DNA from: DATHWB01 sp035544575
GTDB lineage: Bacteria > Actinomycetota > Acidimicrobiia > Spongiisociales > ZC4RG35
Direction: 5' to 3'
Length of the DNA: 53,569 nucleotides
NCBI GenBank assembly: GCA_035544575.1
Contig: DATKEC010000021.1
Location: 1-53,569, forward strand
Both the position numbers and the translations under genes were made by a program. The notes beneath the pieces were generated by a model that was not told the DNA's origin, searched no databases, and saw only the letters and a list, made by a program, of their open reading frames with translations. Positions 32,037-40,505 of this stretch are shown piece by piece (the first letter of the stretch is position 1; each line of letters starts with the position of its first letter).

Positions 32037-33862
32037 TCGGCACGGGCTCGGTCGTCGAACTCGCCGGACCACGGGGAGCCGCGAAGACCACGGTGCTACC
32101 TGCCGTCGTGGATGCGCTGCGCCTGCGAGGGCTCGTCCCGCGAACCCCCGTCGAGGCCGCTCGGGACCTCGCCGCCCGCGGACCCGTCGGCTCACTGGCG
32201 GCACTGCTCCCCACGACGCTGCGTGGACGCGTGCTCTGGGGGATCTATGTCGTCGAAGCCTCGGCCTTGGGATGGTGGCGGGTGCTGCGACGGTCCGGCC
32301 TGCGTTCGGTCGTCCGTGACCAGGTAAAGCGACCGGCCACCGCGATGGTGCCAGAGCGTCGCATGAAATCGTTCATCCGCCATGTGGGGACCGACGCCCT
32401 CTTCCGTCGACGTGCCCGCACCGCCGAGGTTCTCGTCGTCGCCGACGGATACCTGCATCGCGCGGTGCAACTCTTCACTTCGCCCTCCGAATGCGCCTCG
32501 ACAGCCGTGGTCGCGTCGTACTTGACCAGCATCCCGCCTCCGGCTCTCGCGGTTCTGGTCGACGCCCCTCCCGAAGTTTGCGTCCGGCGGGTGGCGGGCC
32601 GAGGAGTGTGGCCGGCCTTCGCCAGCCGAACGGAAGACGAGTTCGCGGCACTTGTCGAGAACGCCTCGATCACGACCGGGGCGGTGTTCGAAGTCTGGGC
32701 CGCGCTCGGCCATCGCATCGTGACCGTCGACAACTCGGGCTCTTCTCCCGGTGGCGCGGGGGTTGCCTCAGCTCTGGACAGCGAGAAGATTGTCGCCGCG
32801 CCGCGCTTCCGCTCCGTATGGACCCCACCCCGGGCGGGGACCGTCCGCCACCAGGCAGTGTCGTTGATCCGGCCGCGGGCCATCGGGGCGGCTGATGTCG
32901 TCGCGATCCTCGCAAAGTTCGGGCTCGTGCGCACCGGGCCGGTGCGTAAGTTTTCCACCGGCCGCCGTAGTTCATTGGTCGGTGTGGAAACCGATGGCGG
33001 GAGGGTGGTCATGAAACGCTACCCCTCGTATTGGGAGGAGCAGTCGATCCTTCATGAACATGCCGTGCTGGCGAAGTTGGAGGCCATCGACTTTCCGGCC
33101 GTTCGGGTGGTTGGCGCTCCCCAGGGTGAGACTGTTGTGATCCACGACGGTTCCGCTCACGCCCTGTTCCGCCATGTCGACGGCAGAACATCGACTGGCC
33201 GCTACTTGCCGAAGCGCATGCGAGACGACCTCTTCACGAATCTCGGTTGGCTGCTGGCGCAACTGCACGCGTCACTCTCGGGATTCGATCCCGGCCACCA
33301 ACACCATCTCGGCTTCGAACGTGTGACGAGTTTGCCTCGGCGCAGCCTCTCGACCTACCTCGAGCTGCTCGCCAGCGTCGATACGCACCGGACCGCCGAC
33401 GATGCAGCTCGGCTTCGCCACTGGCTCGATGAACGTCGCGCCGACATCGAAGATCGGCTCGTGTCCACACACAGACGCCTCGAAGGTCACAGCCTGTCGA
33501 CCACCATCATCCACGGCGACTTCGGCGCCCACAACGTGCTGTACGGCGACCACGGGGCAGTCGTACTCGACTTCGAACTCGCCCGCACCGAGTGGCGCCT
33601 GAGAGAGATCGCACTGGTGCTGACGAGGCTTGAGAGCGAACCCGCCCGGACCGCCCTCCTCGAGGCATACCGCGCCGGCTCAGACCTCGGAGATGAGTGG
33701 AAGGCACTCGGCGAGGTCGTCCAGTGGTACTTGCTCACCGGCGGGTTGGATGCGTGGGAGGACTACCTCACCCGGTCGGACACCTCACGCCTGGCGGTTG
33801 CCAAGACCCGAATCGAGCGCGCGTTGGCACTGGAGTCCGAGAGGATCGTGACGTGGAGCTGA
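32033..33862 (+). CDS. Fusion of a P-loop kinase domain and an aminoglycoside phosphotransferase-fold domain
   Basis: A 609-residue two-domain protein. The N-terminal part (about residues 1-235) is a thymidylate-kinase-like P-loop domain: VELAGPRGAAKTTVLP is the Walker A, with Ala where Gly usually precedes the Lys; LVDAPPEVCVRRVAGRG is the family strand with the sugar/nucleotide-binding arginines. The C-terminal part (about residues 300-600) has the APH fold with IIHGDFGAHNVLY (catalytic HGD-x4-N) and VVLDFELAR (metal-binding D). APH domains phosphorylate sugars or amino sugars. In this operon the likely target is a sugar of the polysaccharide or its precursor, not an antibiotic. Overlaps the previous stop (ATGA) and the next gene by 10 nt. 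Confidence 0.78.
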   Translation: MIGTGSVVELAGPRGAAKTTVLPAVVDALRLRGLVPRTPVEAARDLAARGPVGSLAALLPTTLRGRVLWGIYVVEASALGWWRVLRRSGLRSVVRDQVKRPATAMVPERRMKSFIRHVGTDALFRRRARTAEVLVVADGYLHRAVQLFTSPSECASTAVVASYLTSIPPPALAVLVDAPPEVCVRRVAGRGVWPAFASRTEDEFAALVENASITTGAVFEVWAALGHRIVTVDNSGSSPGGAGVASALDSEKIVAAPRFRSVWTPPRAGTVRHQAVSLIRPRAIGAADVVAILAKFGLVRTGPVRKFSTGRRSSLVGVETDGGRVVMKRYPSYWEEQSILHEHAVLAKLEAIDFPAVRVVGAPQGETVVIHDGSAHALFRHVDGRTSTGRYLPKRMRDDLFTNLGWLLAQLHASLSGFDPGHQHHLGFERVTSLPRRSLSTYLELLASVDTHRTADDAARLRHWLDERRADIEDRLVSTHRRLEGHSLSTTIIHGDFGAHNVLYGDHGAVVLDFELARTEWRLREIALVLTRLESEPARTALLEAYRAGSDLGDEWKALGEVVQWYLLTGGLDAWEDYLTRSDTSRLAVAKTRIERALALESERIVTWS

Positions 33863-35064
33863 TCGACACGCCCCGCGTCGTCATGGTGGTGAGGCTCTTC
33901 TCGCCGTGGATCGGCGGGATGGAGCGGCAGGCTCACAAACTGGCTGCGGAAATGAGTCGCACGGGTCTGGCGAACGTCCGGATCGTGACCGGCCGATGGT
34001 TTCCCGGCACAGCCGTCGAAGAGATCATTGACGGCGTGCCGATCCACCGGCACGCGGCGCTGTACGGCGAGAGGGGAGTGCGCGGCCTTCGAAAGCTGGG
34101 AGCCGTCGCCTACATGGTCTCACTGTTCGTGCACTTGGTGCGGACGCGTCGTTCCTATTCGGTCATCCACGTCCACGGCCTGAGTTACCACGCCGCCGTG
34201 TGCAGATTGGTGTCCCTGGTCACCCGCCGGCCGATGATCGTCAAGCTGGCCAATGCCGGAGACGCCAGCGACATCGTCAAGATGGGTCGCGGTCAACACT
34301 TCCCGGGAACGCGATTCCTGCTCGGTCTGGCGTTGGGTGGCGACAGTTACGTCGCACTCAACCCCGCCATCTCCGACGAGTTGGTGCGGGCTGGCGTTCC
34401 TGTCGACCGGATCGTCGACATCCCCAATGGCGTCGAGGTTCCGCCGCACGTCGACTCATCGTCTGGAACCGCCGCCGGGGAGTTGCGCCTGGTGTATGTG
34501 GGACGGCTCCACGCCCAAAAAAGTCTCGACACCGTCCTTCACGCCTTCGCCGCGGCACGTGTATCCCAAGTCGGGGCAGCCGTTCTCGACGTCGTGGGCG
34601 ACGGACCCGATCGGGAGCGCCTCGAATCCATCGTCCAGACCGAGAGCCTGGCGAACGCGGTGCGGTTTCACGGTTCGTCGGATCGGGTCGGGGACTTTCT
34701 CGCCCGTGCGGACGCATTCGTCCTGCCGTCCCGGGCCGAGGGCATGTCGAATGCGCTGCTGGAGGCGATGGCGGTGGGCGTACCGGGCATCGTCAGCGCC
34801 ATTCCGGGGAACACGAGTGTCGTGACCGACGGGTTGGACGGCTTTGTGTTCGAGGTCGGCGACTCGGTAGGGCTTGCCACTCTGCTGGCGCGTCTCGCGG
34901 CCGATCGCTCGGCCCTCGAGCGCGCCGGCGCCGAGGCACGAGCGACGATCAAGAGCCGGTTCTCGCTGGAAGTCATCGCCGCCAGGTATCGGGCTGAATA
35001 CGACGAGCTTGGCCGGGCCGCGACGAGATCCGACCACGAACACCTCTCCAAGGGGCATGGATGA
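33853..35064 (+). CDS. Family 4-type glycosyltransferase in the sulfotransferase operon
   Basis: A 403-residue GT-B fold retaining glycosyltransferase. The N-terminal Rossmann half has SPWIGGMERQAHKLA; the C-terminal half has VYVGRLHAQKSLDTVLHAF and the EGMSNALLEAMAVGVPGIVS motif (E-x7-E) that binds the nucleotide-sugar donor. It would extend the lipid-linked repeat unit in the cytoplasm. GTG 33853 follows GAGGATC and overlaps the kinase-APH gene by 10 nt. It is the only GT in this operon; further GTs are at 41789-46571. Confidence 0.88.
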   Translation: MELIDTPRVVMVVRLFSPWIGGMERQAHKLAAEMSRTGLANVRIVTGRWFPGTAVEEIIDGVPIHRHAALYGERGVRGLRKLGAVAYMVSLFVHLVRTRRSYSVIHVHGLSYHAAVCRLVSLVTRRPMIVKLANAGDASDIVKMGRGQHFPGTRFLLGLALGGDSYVALNPAISDELVRAGVPVDRIVDIPNGVEVPPHVDSSSGTAAGELRLVYVGRLHAQKSLDTVLHAFAAARVSQVGAAVLDVVGDGPDRERLESIVQTESLANAVRFHGSSDRVGDFLARADAFVLPSRAEGMSNALLEAMAVGVPGIVSAIPGNTSVVTDGLDGFVFEVGDSVGLATLLARLAADRSALERAGAEARATIKSRFSLEVIAARYRAEYDELGRAATRSDHEHLSKGHG

Positions 35065-36083
35065 CCGACAGCCCAATTCTCATCACCGGAGCCGACCGGT
35101 CCGGCACGAGCCTGATGTATGCCCTCTTGGGGAGTCATCCCGACGTGGCGATGATTCGCCGCTCGAATGTGTGGCGATGGTTCGATGGTGCCTTCGGCCC
35201 GCTCGATCAGCCCCGGAATCTCGAGCGGTGTCTGGACCAGGTGATGCGATACCAACGCATGGCGGTGCTCGAACCCGACCCCGATCGGATCCGCCGGGAC
35301 TTCGCGGCTGGTGAACCAACCTACGGGCGGCTGTTCGCGCTTGTCTTTCGACATCACGCCGACCGGCTGGGGCGAGAGCGATGGGGAGACAAGTCGCTCC
35401 ACACCGAACATCATGCCGATCGGGTCTTTGAGGAGTGGCCGGAGGCAAAGGTGATCCACATGGTGCGGGATCCACGGGATCGGCACGCCTCGGTCATCAA
35501 GCGCTACCCCGACCAGTCCAAAGGCATCGGTGCGATCACTGGCCGCTGGATCGAATCGGTGGATGTCGGCCGGCGAAACCTGGACCGGTTCGGCGACCAC
35601 TACCTCATCGTCCGGTACGAGACCCTGGCCGAGCGACCGGTCGACACGCTCGTGAGCGTGTGTCGGTTTCTCGCCCTCCCATTCGACGAGGCGATGCTGT
35701 CGATGGATGGCGTTCCCGAACAGTCAGAGGAGGGGGGCAACAGCTCATTTGGCCGGCTCGCCCCCGGAACCATCTCCGCTCGGTCGATCGGACGTTTCGC
35801 CGAGGTTCTCGACTCGAAGACCATCGCTCTCATCGAGTCTCTCACCGGCGAGAGGATGGCCGAACACGACTATGTGGAGTCCCAGCCCGTCCTTGACTTC
35901 GCAGAACGTCTCAGTCTTCGCGCCGTCGCTCTGCCGCTCGCTCACTTGAGGGTCCGCGGTTGGCGCCGGAGGGCCGCAGGTCGTGACGTGGGTCGGGGGG
36001 TCCCCGCCAACCGACTCACACCGCAGCTCTCGGACTTCGCGATCGGTGCTCGTGGGAATGAGGCTCAGGACTCAGAGAAGTAA
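35061..36083 (+). CDS. Sulfotransferase (fifth of five), last gene of the operon
   Basis: A 340-residue PAPS-dependent sulfotransferase-family protein: GADRSGTSLMYALLGSHPD (5'-phosphosulfate loop), RWGDKSLHTEHHAD, HMVRDPRDRHASV and RYETLAERP. Its core is close to the third copy, sharing GTSLMYALL and WGDKSLHTE. The C-terminus carries a basic extension (about residues 295-325). ATG 35061 overlaps the glycosyltransferase stop (ATGA); it ends the gapless gene run that began at 21113. No genes for PAPS synthesis (cysD, cysN, cysC) are in the window, so the donor must be made elsewhere. Confidence 0.85.
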   Translation: MTDSPILITGADRSGTSLMYALLGSHPDVAMIRRSNVWRWFDGAFGPLDQPRNLERCLDQVMRYQRMAVLEPDPDRIRRDFAAGEPTYGRLFALVFRHHADRLGRERWGDKSLHTEHHADRVFEEWPEAKVIHMVRDPRDRHASVIKRYPDQSKGIGAITGRWIESVDVGRRNLDRFGDHYLIVRYETLAERPVDTLVSVCRFLALPFDEAMLSMDGVPEQSEEGGNSSFGRLAPGTISARSIGRFAEVLDSKTIALIESLTGERMAEHDYVESQPVLDFAERLSLRAVALPLAHLRVRGWRRRAAGRDVGRGVPANRLTPQLSDFAIGARGNEAQDSEK

Positions 36084-36107
36084 TCGATGACCCTCCCATC
36101 CGGCGGT

Positions 36108-36113
36108 TAGGGT
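36108..36113 (+). promoter_or_regulatory. -10 element (TAGGGT) before the large secreted protein gene
   Basis: TAGGGT lies 32 nt before ATG 36146 in the 62-bp gap after the sulfotransferase operon. It matches the -10 pattern seen elsewhere in this window. It allows the large secreted protein to be expressed separately from the operon. Confidence 0.4.
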
Positions 36114-36145
36114 TCTGTCGGCGATCTGGGGCAAACGGGTGGGAG

Positions 36146-39100
36146 ATGAGGGGCATGGGGCGTACGCGACTGATGGTCCTTGTCTCGGCCACGGGGATGT
36201 TGACTGGGCTTCTTCCTGGAGTGATGGTCGCGGCGGCCGAGTCCTTGCCCTCCGAAACATCGCTCGTTGCCCGGGAGGTCCGCACCGTCGACGCCAAAGA
36301 CTTTGGCGCCTCGAAACCGACGGGTCTCGCTTATGACTCGCGACGCGGCGACTTCCTCGTCGCCTCGCCCCGTTCAGGCGGAGCCATCGTTCATCTCGTC
36401 GACCGACTTTGGGAGCCGGTCTCCGAGAGTTCGATAGCCGGGATCGCCGATGCCTCCACTCTTGGCTTCGATAGCGGCAGGGACCTCGTCACGTGGGCTC
36501 AGAGCGGCCGTGTATTCGGCGTCCCCGGACAGTCGCTGCGCTCCAACCGGTCGATCGACGCCGCCACCGCGGCCGAGGTCGGTGAGGACACCGATCTCGA
36601 GCGTGCCACGTCCCGTACGCTCAGCGCCTCGAACGAGTCCGATGGTTTGGTCTACGTGCTCGATGTCGACGCCGAGACCCTCGAGACATTCGACGACAGC
36701 GGGGAACCGGTCGAGATCTACGACCTCGTCGGGATGACTCTCCGATCTCCCGAGTCGATGACGTTTGCTCCGAGTACCGACGCCACCGACGACCCCGACA
36801 CGTTGAACTTGTTCGTTGCCGACTCCGGTGATGCCACCTGGGACGGTGGGGTCACCGAGATCACTCTCGAACAGCCCATGATCCTCGCCGCCGAGACCGT
36901 GACCGCGTCACTCGTGCAGGTTGTCCAGACGTCTGCCTGGAATCCGCCCTCGAGCGACCCTTCGGGCATTGTTTGGAACCCCTCGAATGACCAGCTGATC
37001 GTCGTCGACTCCGAGATCAACGAAATACCGTTGTTCCAGGGCGTGAACATGTGGCACATCAACCGTGCCGGCGCGGTGCTCTCGACGGGAGCGACATGGG
37101 GCCCCCAGTCGGCGGGGAGTTACAGCGATGAGCCCACCGGGCTCGGGTATGACAACGCCTCGAACACGTTGTTCGTGTCCGATGACACAGGAACGCGGGC
37201 CGTCTATGTCGTCAAACCAGGCCCCGACGGGCAGTTCGGAACCACCGATGACATCATCTCGACGATCTCGAATTTCGGACTGAGCGACACAGAGGACCCG
37301 GAGTTCGATCCGGTCTCGGGTCACCTGTTCATCCTCGGTGGGACAGACCGGGAGGTCTATCGCGTCGATCCGGTCGACGGAATCTTCGGGAACTCCAATG
37401 ACATCATCTCGAGCTTCGACATCAGCCATCTCGGCCCGACCGACTTCGAAGGCATGACGTCTTCGGTCTCGCGACAGTCGTTGTTCATCGGATCTCGTAA
37501 CACCGATCAGATCTTCGAGGTCACCCACCAGGGCGAGTTGATCCGCACGATCGACGTCGGCGGGATCAGCGGTCTCAGGTTCGTTTCCGGTCTCGCGATG
37601 GCGCCACGCTCAACAGACTCGTCGGTGATGAGTTTGTGGATCGTCGACCGTGGTATCGACGAAGACAACGACGGCGTGCTGTACGAGATCGCGGTGCCCG
37701 ACCTCGACGGACCCGGTTCGAACCGGCCCCCGGTGGTCGATGCCGGCCCCGACCAGTCGGTCGAATTCCCCGACGCAGTGACGCTGAACGGTCAGGTCAA
37801 CGATGACGGAAACCCCGACGGGGTGTTGACGATCACGTGGAGCAAGGCATCCGGACCCGGCGACGTCGTCTTCGCCAACCCGGCCGCCGCGTCCACAACG
37901 GCGACCTTCAGCCAGGCGGGTATATACGTCCTCGAGTTGTTGGCCTCCGATGGCGAGTTCACGTCCACGGACACCGCGCTCATCACCGTCACCGCCCCGC
38001 CCAATTCCCCACCCACGATCGAACCGATCGCGGACGTCACCGTGGCCGAAGGCCAGTCCGCGGTAGTGCCGATCTCCGCGTCGGACCCCGACGGCGATGA
38101 GTTGAGCATCGTCGTCGAAGACCTCCCGGCGTTTGCGTCTTTCAACGAAACCATTCGAGAGATCACGATCAGCCCCGACGCAGGTGATGCCGGCGCCTAT
38201 GGGCCCGTCACCGTCACCGTCTCCGACGGCGCTCCCGGTGGGGGGCAGGCTCCTCAGCTTCGTTCTGCTGCTTCGGCCGCCGTCACCAGTGCCGGCGGCT
38301 CAACGATCACCGTCTCGCGACCAGCTGGCCTAGAACCCGGCGACTTGTTGATCGCCCAAGTCCGCTACCGGGACGCCGCGACCGGAGCAGCCAATCTCAC
38401 TGCTCCACCCGGTTGGAACCACCTGGGGACGATCGCAGACGGTTCGGCGAATCACACGGTGCTGTACAAGATCGCCGGACAGTCCGAACCGACGGCATAT
38501 ACATTCGACCAGAACGCCGACGCCGGGCGGATGTCCGCCGGGATCGGCGCCTACGTCGGCGCTGATCCGGTCCAGCCGATCCACGCCTGGGCGCCTTCGT
38601 TCTCACGCCTTACCGCTCTGACCGCACCAAGTGTCCATTCCACCATCGGCGGTACCACCGTCCTGAGGCTGTGGGGTTGGCGGGGAAGTCAAGCGACGGA
38701 CGCCGGCGTCGGTTTCAACGTGCCTCCGCCAGGGGTCACGCAGCTTTGGTCACAGCAAGTGGGTCACAGCAACGACGATCGGAACCGCGTCCTTGCCGGC
38801 GGACATGAATTGGTCGCCGCAGGTGCGACCGGGACGGCGACCGCGTCGGGGTCGACCAGCACCGTCGAGAACCGAAGGAGCGCGTTCACTCTGGTGCTCG
38901 CGCCTGCCGCTACAGGTTCGGCGGTCTCCACGACGTTCGACATCACCGTGACCGCAGGCGAGCCCCAGAATTCGGCTCCGGTGGCGGCCGATGATGCGGT
39001 GTCGACCGGGTTTGGGTCGGCGGTGACGGTGGTGGTGTTGGCGAATGATTCGGATCCGGATGGGGATGTGTTGTCGGTGACGGATGTGTCTGATCCGGCG

Positions 39101-40477
39101 GGTGGTTCGGTGGTGGTGAATGCGGATCAGTCGGTGACGTACACGCCGGATGTTGGGTTCAGTGGGGTGGATACGTTCACGTATCGGGCGTTTGATGGGG
39201 TGTTGTCGTCGAATGTGGCGACGGTGACGGTGACGGTCGCTCCCGACCCGACTTCCAGGACCCAACACGTCATCGCCCAGTCCACCACCTACGGATCCGT
39301 CAGCGGCACGCTCGACAGCCTCCACTCGAGCGACGACACCTACCAACAGCTCACAGAGGAGCACACGGGTGGACCTCCGCCGCGTCGCATGAGCCGTCTC
39401 GAGCACACCTGGACCTTCCAGATCGAGCGAGGCGAGACCATCACCTTCCACCTCGAGGCTCGGCGTACGAGCAACTCCGAGGGCGACGATTTCGCGTTCA
39501 CGTACTCGGTGGATGGTGGAGCGACGTTCCAGCCGCTCGTGACGGTGGCGTCGGCGTCCGACACGACGTATCAGGTCGCACTGCCCAATACGATCAGCGG
39601 CACTGTGATCGTGCGGGTCGTCGACACCGATAGGACGACGGGGTTCGGGGCGACGGATTCGCTGTTCGTGGACCGGATGGTGATCGTCACCGACGACGTC
39701 CTTCCGCCCCTCCCAACCGTGACGGTGTCAGCGACGCAGGCTCAAGCATCCGAGGATGGCGCGGAGGGCCAGTTCACGATCACCCGTGACGATTCCAGCG
39801 GCTCTTTGACGGTCTACTACTCGGTTTCAGGGACGGCTACACCCGGCGACGACTACGAGCCGCTCTTGGGCTTGGTCCTGTTCGCCAACGGGCAATCGAC
39901 TGCGGTCGTTCAGGTCGTGCCGATCGATGACGGCCTTGTGGAAGGCAGCGAATCAGTCGTGCTGTCGCTGGTTGCCGACGCCGCCTACCAGGTCGGCGCT
40001 CCCGCCGAAGCCGGGGTGATCATCCTCGACAACGACCTTGCGGCGGCGGACATCGACGCGTCCTCGCAGACCACGGTGATGGGAACCGTGGTGAGCGGCA
40101 ACCTGGCCTCGACCTTCATCGACGATGGCATCTACCTGCAGATCAGGGAAGAGAGTTGGGCTGGCGGGAAGCGCAGCCGCCTCGAACACCGATGGACCTT
40201 CGATGTGACTGCCGCAGGTGCGTCGACGTTCTTCCTGCAGGCGCACCGAACGAGTAACGAAGCTTTCGTGTTCTCCTACTCGCTCAACGGTTCCACCTGG
40301 ATCGACATGTTCAGCGTGAATGCCCTCGCCGACCCTGCTGGCTACCAGGCCTTTGCGCTGCCATCGAACGTGACCGGGGTGATTCACATTCGGGTCGTCG
40401 ACGCCGACCGTTCCAGCGTCGAACCGACACTTGATTCGATCTTCGTCGACGACATGTTCATCCGACTCGAACCCTGA
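36146..40477 (+). CDS. Large secreted multidomain protein (propeller-like, PKD, cadherin-like, Calx-beta)
   Basis: A 1443-residue exported protein. Signal peptide at about residues 1-31 (MGRTRLMVLVSATGMLTG). Domains in order: a propeller-like region (about 40-520); a PKD-type domain (about 525-619); a cadherin-like domain (about 622-695); an unnamed module with AGLEPGDLLIAQVRY and APPGWNHLG (about 700-930); a tandem-95/cadherin-like domain (about 941-1031); and two copies of a further module (about 1032-1190 and 1296-1443) sharing RLEHTWTF/RLEHRWTF, TSN, TDSLFVD/LDSIFVD, with a Calx-beta domain between them (about 1192-1293). Starts are ATG 36146 or in-frame ATG 36155. An adhesion or matrix role is inferred. 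Confidence 0.85.
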   Translation: MRGMGRTRLMVLVSATGMLTGLLPGVMVAAAESLPSETSLVAREVRTVDAKDFGASKPTGLAYDSRRGDFLVASPRSGGAIVHLVDRLWEPVSESSIAGIADASTLGFDSGRDLVTWAQSGRVFGVPGQSLRSNRSIDAATAAEVGEDTDLERATSRTLSASNESDGLVYVLDVDAETLETFDDSGEPVEIYDLVGMTLRSPESMTFAPSTDATDDPDTLNLFVADSGDATWDGGVTEITLEQPMILAAETVTASLVQVVQTSAWNPPSSDPSGIVWNPSNDQLIVVDSEINEIPLFQGVNMWHINRAGAVLSTGATWGPQSAGSYSDEPTGLGYDNASNTLFVSDDTGTRAVYVVKPGPDGQFGTTDDIISTISNFGLSDTEDPEFDPVSGHLFILGGTDREVYRVDPVDGIFGNSNDIISSFDISHLGPTDFEGMTSSVSRQSLFIGSRNTDQIFEVTHQGELIRTIDVGGISGLRFVSGLAMAPRSTDSSVMSLWIVDRGIDEDNDGVLYEIAVPDLDGPGSNRPPVVDAGPDQSVEFPDAVTLNGQVNDDGNPDGVLTITWSKASGPGDVVFANPAAASTTATFSQAGIYVLELLASDGEFTSTDTALITVTAPPNSPPTIEPIADVTVAEGQSAVVPISASDPDGDELSIVVEDLPAFASFNETIREITISPDAGDAGAYGPVTVTVSDGAPGGGQAPQLRSAASAAVTSAGGSTITVSRPAGLEPGDLLIAQVRYRDAATGAANLTAPPGWNHLGTIADGSANHTVLYKIAGQSEPTAYTFDQNADAGRMSAGIGAYVGADPVQPIHAWAPSFSRLTALTAPSVHSTIGGTTVLRLWGWRGSQATDAGVGFNVPPPGVTQLWSQQVGHSNDDRNRVLAGGHELVAAGATGTATASGSTSTVENRRSAFTLVLAPAATGSAVSTTFDITVTAGEPQNSAPVAADDAVSTGFGSAVTVVVLANDSDPDGDVLSVTDVSDPAGGSVVVNADQSVTYTPDVGFSGVDTFTYRAFDGVLSSNVATVTVTVAPDPTSRTQHVIAQSTTYGSVSGTLDSLHSSDDTYQQLTEEHTGGPPPRRMSRLEHTWTFQIERGETITFHLEARRTSNSEGDDFAFTYSVDGGATFQPLVTVASASDTTYQVALPNTISGTVIVRVVDTDRTTGFGATDSLFVDRMVIVTDDVLPPLPTVTVSATQAQASEDGAEGQFTITRDDSSGSLTVYYSVSGTATPGDDYEPLLGLVLFANGQSTAVVQVVPIDDGLVEGSESVVLSLVADAAYQVGAPAEAGVIILDNDLAAADIDASSQTTVMGTVVSGNLASTFIDDGIYLQIREESWAGGKRSRLEHRWTFDVTAAGASTFFLQAHRTSNEAFVFSYSLNGSTWIDMFSVNALADPAGYQAFALPSNVTGVIHIRVVDADRSSVEPTLDSIFVDDMFIRLEP
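38968..39239 (+). other. Domain cassette with different codon use
   Basis: Within the large secreted protein, the tandem-95/cadherin-like domain uses almost only GAT for Asp, AAT for Asn, and GTG/GCG/ACG/TCG/GGG, while the rest of the gene uses mainly GAC, AAC and C-ending codons. The change starts just after an 'AATTCGGCT' and ends at the GTCGCT before 39244. It reads as a separately acquired or recombined domain. Confidence 0.6.
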
Positions 40478-40478
40478 G

Positions 40479-40492
40479 CGTCCCTTCGGACG
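40479..40492. terminator. Short hairpin between convergent genes
   Basis: CGTCC-CTTC-GGACG, a 5-bp stem with a 4-nt loop, lies two bases after the large secreted gene's stop and 14 nt before the convergent membrane-protein gene's stop. There is no T tract, so intrinsic termination is only a possibility. Confidence 0.2.
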
Positions 40493-40505
40493 GATCAGGT
40501 GAAGC

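Noticed and set aside
32033..33862. Aminoglycoside-resistance gene
   Set aside because: The APH fold is shared by many sugar kinases; it is embedded in a polysaccharide operon and fused to a kinase domain, so resistance is not supported.
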